NCBI GenBank assembly: GCA_003427395.1
Contig: BFEA01000355.1
Span: forward strand, 675,698 to 699,215
Direction of reading: 5' to 3'
DNA length: 23,518 nt
From: Chara braunii
Lineage: Eukaryota > Streptophyta > Charophyceae > Charales > Characeae
Shown piece by piece: positions 19,753 to 23,518 of this stretch (position 1 is the first letter of the stretch; each line of letters begins with the position of its first letter). Made by a program: the position numbers and the translations under genes. The notes below the pieces were generated by a model, which searched no databases, was not told where the DNA came from, and saw only the letters and a list, made by a program, of their open reading frames with translations.

Positions 19753-20386
19753 GACTTACCGTGGGAGATGGTGGGCAGTGTGAAGGGGCTGCTGCTGGAA
19801 TGGGGGAGGGGCCGCTGCTTGAATGGGGGAGCACCCGCGCGGTTTTGAGATGGCATTCGAATCATAAAGCCAACACAAAATCGCGAAGGGGTTCTTTTAA
19901 AAAAACGCCTGAATCTGGGTCATCGATCACGAAGATCGAAGGGCTCAGATTCAGATACTCTATGAACAGCGTATTGGCCCTCTTTGCAAAAAAAAAAATC
20001 CCATCGGGCCTGGCGGCAGAACAAACCCCTCAGGGATCCGCCAAGACCCCGAAAACCTTGAGCTTATACTTTTTTTTTTTTTTTTTTCTGCACCTTTATT
20101 ATCCGGGACCCCGCACGAGATACTCGCCGGTCGGTCGACCGGGCAGGACATTTATGGTCAGGCGCCCGGAAAAACAACCTAGAAGAAAATGAAATTTTCT
20201 TTAATTAAACCTTATTTTAAATAATTAGTCACTGAAAATTCAAAATGAGATCCAAGTAAAGAACGAATAGGAGTTCGAGCTTACTTTGATCTTATTTTCG
20301 TACTTGGACTTAATTCCCATAGGTACGGAGTGCACAAGCGGTTATCGGGTAGCTGAAAATTCAAGAATGAAAATTCTGAACCGATA

Positions 20387-20772
20387 GTTTTTGGCAGTCT
20401 GAAAATCCTGAATGGTCTTGAAGTGGTGAAAGGTCCGAAGATCCTGAAAACCACATGTTTAGGCAGGCTGCATCCTGAAGTGGTGAAGGGTGTCCTGAAG
20501 TGTTCAAATGAGAGTTTTTGGCAGTCTGAAAATCTTCAATGGTCCTGAAGTGGTGAAAGGTCTGAAGACCATGAAAACCACCCTTCACCACTTGAGGATG
20601 CAGCCTGCCTAAACAGGTGGTTTTCAGGGTCTTCGGAGCTTTCACCACTTCAAGACCATTCAGGATTTTCAGACCTGAATGGTCATGAAGTGGTGAAAGC
20701 TCAGAAGGCCCTGAAAACCACATGTTAAGGCAGACTGCATTCTGAAGTGGTGAATGGTGTCCTGAAGTGTTG
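20387..20772. repeat. Tandem plus inverted repeat with 91-bp arms
   Basis: A unit beginning GTTTTTGGCAGTCTGAAAAT occurs at 20387 and again at 20514 (period about 127). The second copy stops at 20580 and is followed by an inverted segment 20582-20672 that is the reverse complement of 20399-20489, 91 bp with four mismatches. A third forward copy starts near 20673. The minus-strand frame 20361-20723 reads through this structure and is unsupported as a gene. Confidence 0.85.
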
Positions 20773-21867
20773 ATGAAAAATACGGCTGTTGTTAACCTTC
20801 TCTCACTGAGGGTATAGTACTGGTTGTTTCACATTTATTCTGATTTTTAAATAATTAAAATTTTAAAGATTTCTTAAAAATCATATAATTACCTAAACAT
20901 TTAAAGTACGAGTATCAACTGATTACATTTTAAGTTTTTGACTAGGGGACGAGTTCCGCTGATCTGAAGTGCGCCTATGGGAGGGACGAGTTGAATTCCC
21001 TCGAATAGAGAACGTGCCTTGTGTTCAAGGAAACTCGAGTAAAAAACGTGTAAAGCTTCGTTCGAGCCCGGAGTTCGACACCTTTCATATCCAGGTTTGT
21101 TTACGTCCTCTCTGATACCTTGGTAGGCAACTTTCTTATAGGGACATTATCCCGAACCCGATCCCAACTAGGGGAGGGTAGGTGTTGCCAAAATATTTTT
21201 AAGTATTTGAGTCTTTTTTTCCTCCTTTTTCTGCTCCTGTTATTTTTTCCACTGTTCAGACAAAAAAATGGGTTAGCTCGAGTGAATGTGGCCCCCAGCA
21301 GTAGTAGAGGAGTTCCCCATCACGGTGGAATAGTGGTCGTGTGAACCCCCAAAACTAGTAGAAGGGGAACTGGTCGAGCTCACTCTTCCCTCCTGTTCCG
21401 TCCGTGAAAACGACAACTATTCGCGATGGAGATCGATCCTTTTGTGGCCAGGGATTTGGCTGTGGATGTTTCGGGAGCTCAATGAGATGAAGGACAATTG
21501 GGGTATGAACATTCCAGAAACTTGCTGATGCAAAGTAAAAACCTTCCTCTACCTGAGTGTCGAAGCTCAGAAGAAAGCGGTGTCGGGACAAAAACCCTAA
21601 CAAGGGTATCTGCCCTGTATTTTCAATGTTGGATGAAGTCCGAACTTTGATGAAAGTTTCTGGTAAGTGGTCTGACGAAATAAGACCGCATAGATGTGCG
21701 GTCGTGGAAAGACAAAAGTTAGACCTATCCTGCCTAGCAGCCTCGCGATTCAGGGCCTAAGTAGGCTAAAAACGGGGATGTGCCGGGTATGGAGCCACGG
21801 CGCGAAAAGGAATAAGGAAACCTATTATTTATTGTTATTTTTTTAGCCGTGGGGGTTGACCCCGAAG
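20773..21867. other. Unassigned stretch with small hairpins, no gene seen
   Basis: AT-rich to about 20935, then mixed. A perfect 7-bp stem GACCGCA/TGCGGTC lies at 21684-21703 with a 6-base loop, and GCCTAAGTAGGC near 21755 is palindromic. A T-rich tract occupies about 21213-21255. The frames here carry no recognised domain. Confidence 0.5.
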
Positions 21868-22230
21868 CTGTGGATGGGTAGCCATCCACAGAGAAACGAT
21901 AGATAAGCGGGAAGGCGAGACCTGCAGGGCCTCAAGCAAGCAAAACCTAAGGCCTCAGGCAGGCAAGGGCAGACGGCCAGCAAAAGGGGGTTGGGCATGC
22001 CAGGGAGGGCCTACTGGGTACTGCACCACTTCAAATAGAAGTATTGCAGCTTCGCTCCTGTGAAAGGAGCTAGCCCAGTAGGTACCGTCGTCAAACTGTC
22101 ACCCTGCAGATTTAGGGATCGAGCCTGACCGCACGCGCCCAACAGGGCTAGCTCCGTTTTGGAGCAGCCCTCACTTACTGAAGGCGCGGTCCATCTCGAC
22201 CGTGTGATCGAAGAGATCACACGGCCGAGA
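21868..22230. other. Hairpin-dense segment with possible three-way junction
   Basis: Perfect stem CTGTGGATGG/CCATCCACAG at 21868-21891 with a 4-base loop. At 22010-22082 a 9-bp stem (CCTACTGGG with CCCAGTAGG) encloses two hairpins: one with CTGCA/TGCAG and ACTTC/GAAGT helices, one with GCTCC/GGAGC, which fits a three-way junction. An 11-bp pair GGAGCTAGCCC (22066-22076) and GGGCTAGCTCC (22145-22155) would compete with it. Another hairpin at 22151-22165 and a 16-bp stem with one mismatch at 22194-22230 follow. No RNA family recognised. Confidence 0.45.
22194..22230. repeat. Strong hairpin with a 16-bp near-perfect stem
   Basis: Arms 22194-22209 and 22215-22230 are reverse complements with one mismatch around a 5-base loop GAAGA; the core is GTGTGATC/GATCACAC. 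It may be the end of a structured RNA or a small inverted repeat. Confidence 0.75.
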
Positions 22231-22293
22231 TAAGCCGCGCAGATTAACATGGCCTTGTGCAAGGATGACACGCATAAGTCAAAAAAATAATAA

Positions 22294-22330
22294 AAAAAAA
22301 TATATATACATATATATATGTATATATATA
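22294..22330. repeat. (TA)n microsatellite left of the first MITE-like element
   Basis: TATATA with CATA interruptions, ending directly at GGCTACCAG. Confidence 0.85.
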
Positions 22331-22624
22331 GGCTACCAGCCGGGCCGCCCGGGTCCCGGGTGGCCAGCCCGTGCAAGGACCAATAATGGTCCCAGCAAAA
22401 AAAAAAAAAACAAACAGAAATTTAAGAAATCCACAAAAAAAATATGTTATGCAAAACAATAAACTAAACAACTTTTGCCTCAGCATCACATCGAAATGCT
22501 TCACCAATTTCAAAATAAAAAATAAAATTTAAAAAATAATATTTAAAAAATAATATTTTTATTTTTATTATTTTTAATGTTTTTGGCCCGGACGGGCAAG
22601 TGACCCCGGGCCACTCTGGTAGCC
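22331..22624. mobile_element. MITE-like element 1, in TA microsatellite
   Basis: Terminal inverted repeats GGCTACCAG (22331-22339) and CTGGTAGCC (22616-22624) are exact, 294 bp apart end to end, and each end touches a TATATATA run. GC-rich subterminal blocks (GGCCGCCCGGG-type on the left, CCCCGGGCC on the right) flank an A tract and an AT-rich core. No coding capacity. The core around 22441-22530 resembles that of element 2. The layout matches non-autonomous elements that insert into TA repeats. Confidence 0.65.
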
Positions 22625-22663
<39 letters not shown>

Positions 22664-22664
22664 G
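22625..22664. repeat. (TA)n microsatellite between elements 1 and 2
   Basis: About 40 bp of TATATA with one TGTA interruption, between CTGGTAGCC and GCACAGGGTAAC. Confidence 0.9.
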
Positions 22665-22666
22665 CA

Positions 22667-23423
22667 CAGGGTAACAGGCATTTAGGACGGGCCGAATGCC
22701 CGAACCCGAACGCCCGAACGTATGGGACCCTTTGGGGATGCGTTCGGTGGTTCGAGCCGAACGTGGACCAAAAAAAAAAAAAAAAAAAACGTCATCAACA
22801 AAATATGAAAAAAAGATATGTTATGGAGAAACATAAATTAAAGAATATTTGCCTGAGCATTACATCCTAATTCCTTACCAAATTTGAAATAAAAATAAAA
22901 TACGGAAAACAAATACTAATAAAAAAATAAATAAAAATAAAAAGATAATTAAATTTAGTGAGTGCGCGAGCATGTTTTCGACACCGCCGTCTTTGGCGAT
23001 TTTTCATTTTTTTTTTTGCATAGCTAAATGCCCTGAAAATTGACAAATGTGTACTTCACATAATACCAAACCCACTAAAAAAGTTTCAAAAAATAATAAA
23101 ATTGTTTGGACCCCGAACTAAAGTGAAGACAAAAAGTAAAAAGTGAAACAATTCGTAAGCGAGCACGTTTTGACACCGCCATCTTTGGCGATTTTTAATT
23201 CTTATTTGACTTGGCCAAATGACTTGCAACTTTACAGGCATTTAACTCACTTCAAAGAAAAGTCACAAAAAAACATTTAGAAAAAAATAATTATTTTTAG
23301 GCCGAAAACTAATTTTTGGCGGGGGCCGAACGCCGTCGGGTTCGGACCCAGTACGGGACCCCGAACGCCCGTACGTATGGATTTCTGCCCGGGGACCTCC
23401 ATATGTACGGGCTGGTGACCCTG
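22667..23423. mobile_element. MITE-like element 2 with CAGGGT ends
   Basis: Left end CAGGGTAACAGGC (22667 on) and right end CTGGTGACCCTG (23412-23423), whose reverse complement is CAGGGTCACCAG, form imperfect terminal inverted repeats about 757 bp apart, both against TATATA. GC-rich subterminal blocks with GAACGCCCG words are inverted at the two ends. CAGGG ends with a second-base A and fifth-base G recall hAT-like terminal repeats, but no transposase is present. The core at about 22809-22900 matches that of element 1 (ATATGTTAT then TTTGCCT.AGCAT). Confidence 0.6.
22966..23196. repeat. Direct repeats inside element 2
   Basis: GCGAGCATGTTTTCGACACC at 22966 recurs as a close variant at 23159, both followed by CTTTGGCGATTTTT. 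Copies are about 193 bases apart. Internal duplication of the element core. Confidence 0.75.
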
Positions 23424-23446
23424 TATATATATATATATATATACTA
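23423..23446. repeat. (TA)n microsatellite right of element 2
   Basis: TATATATA run of about 20 bp between CCCTG and CTAGGCTACCAG. Confidence 0.85.
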
Positions 23447-23518
23447 GGCTACCAGCCGGGCCGCCCGAGTCACCTTGTGTTGCCCGTGCGGATGGTCCCA
23501 AAAAAAAAAAAAAAAAAA
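23447..23518. mobile_element. MITE-like element 3, cut by the window edge
   Basis: Starts with GGCTACCAGCCGGGCCGCCC, identical to the first 20 bases of element 1, after a TA run. A GC-rich block and GGTCCC precede a poly(A) tract where the window ends, matching the layout of element 1. The rest lies beyond the edge. Confidence 0.65.

Noticed and set aside
19497-20192. 231-codon open frame on the plus strand
   Set aside because: Mostly the translation of CT, CA and GAAGAA microsatellites, giving serine/leucine then lysine/arginine runs.
20361-20723. Minus-strand 120-codon frame with repeated MWFSG and SPLQDHSG words
   Set aside because: Reads through the tandem/inverted repeat unit; peptide repetition mirrors DNA repetition.

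Overview
This looks like a gene-poor nuclear window from a eukaryote: many microsatellites and minisatellites, AT-rich and GC-rich patches that alternate, foldback and MITE-like elements, and one decayed Ty3/gypsy-type LTR retrotransposon. The retrotransposon's style and the overall texture remind me of large repeat-rich streptophyte algal genomes such as Chara braunii. That is a recollection, not a search, and I hold it at roughly 0.35-0.4. I find no bacterial operons, tRNA, rRNA or CRISPR array, and no convincing host protein-coding gene.

Layout. 1-4322: unassigned sequence, GC-rich at first, with a perfect 28-bp palindrome at 1312-1339 and a pyrimidine-rich tract near 2331-2460. 4323-4866: a degenerate minisatellite with a period of about 30 bp. 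5095-5500 is AT-rich. 5500-6123 lies downstream of the retrotransposon and may hold its 3' LTR. 6124-13974 (minus strand): the Ty3/gypsy element. Read 5' to 3' on the minus strand it has an extra unrecognised ORF (13974-12502), gag with an RD-rich repeat and a CCHC knuckle (12363-10069), protease (about 10068-9256), reverse transcriptase and RNase H (9256 to about 7600), and integrase with HHCC, D-D-35-E and GPY motifs (to 6141). It is broken by at least seven in-frame stops in gag-pol and more in the extra ORF. 13975-16086: no supported gene, apart from a speculative two-exon micro-ORF. 16087-16900: a foldback element, a CACATAGCACAT satellite and purine-rich repeats. 17040-19752: microsatellites and two local duplications. 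20387-20772: a tandem plus inverted repeat with 91-bp arms. 21868-22230: a dense run of hairpins including a possible three-way junction. 22290-23518: MITE-like elements sitting in TA microsatellites.

How the coding parts fit together. Gag and protease share one reading frame. The RT frame begins exactly one base back, at a T TTT TTA heptamer that lies in the zero-frame phase used by canonical -1 frameshift sites. RT, RNase H and integrase then run in one frame after a further single-base lesion. Five of the seven gag-pol stops are TGA and could have come from CGA, consistent with decay of a methylated repeat at CpG.

The most unusual observations are the possible pro/pol -1 frameshift site, the extra pre-gag ORF with no family I recognise, the hairpin cluster at 21868-22230, and the family of elements inserted in TA repeats at the right end. 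Both ends of the window are homopolymer A tracts, so it may be a contig cut at poly(A).
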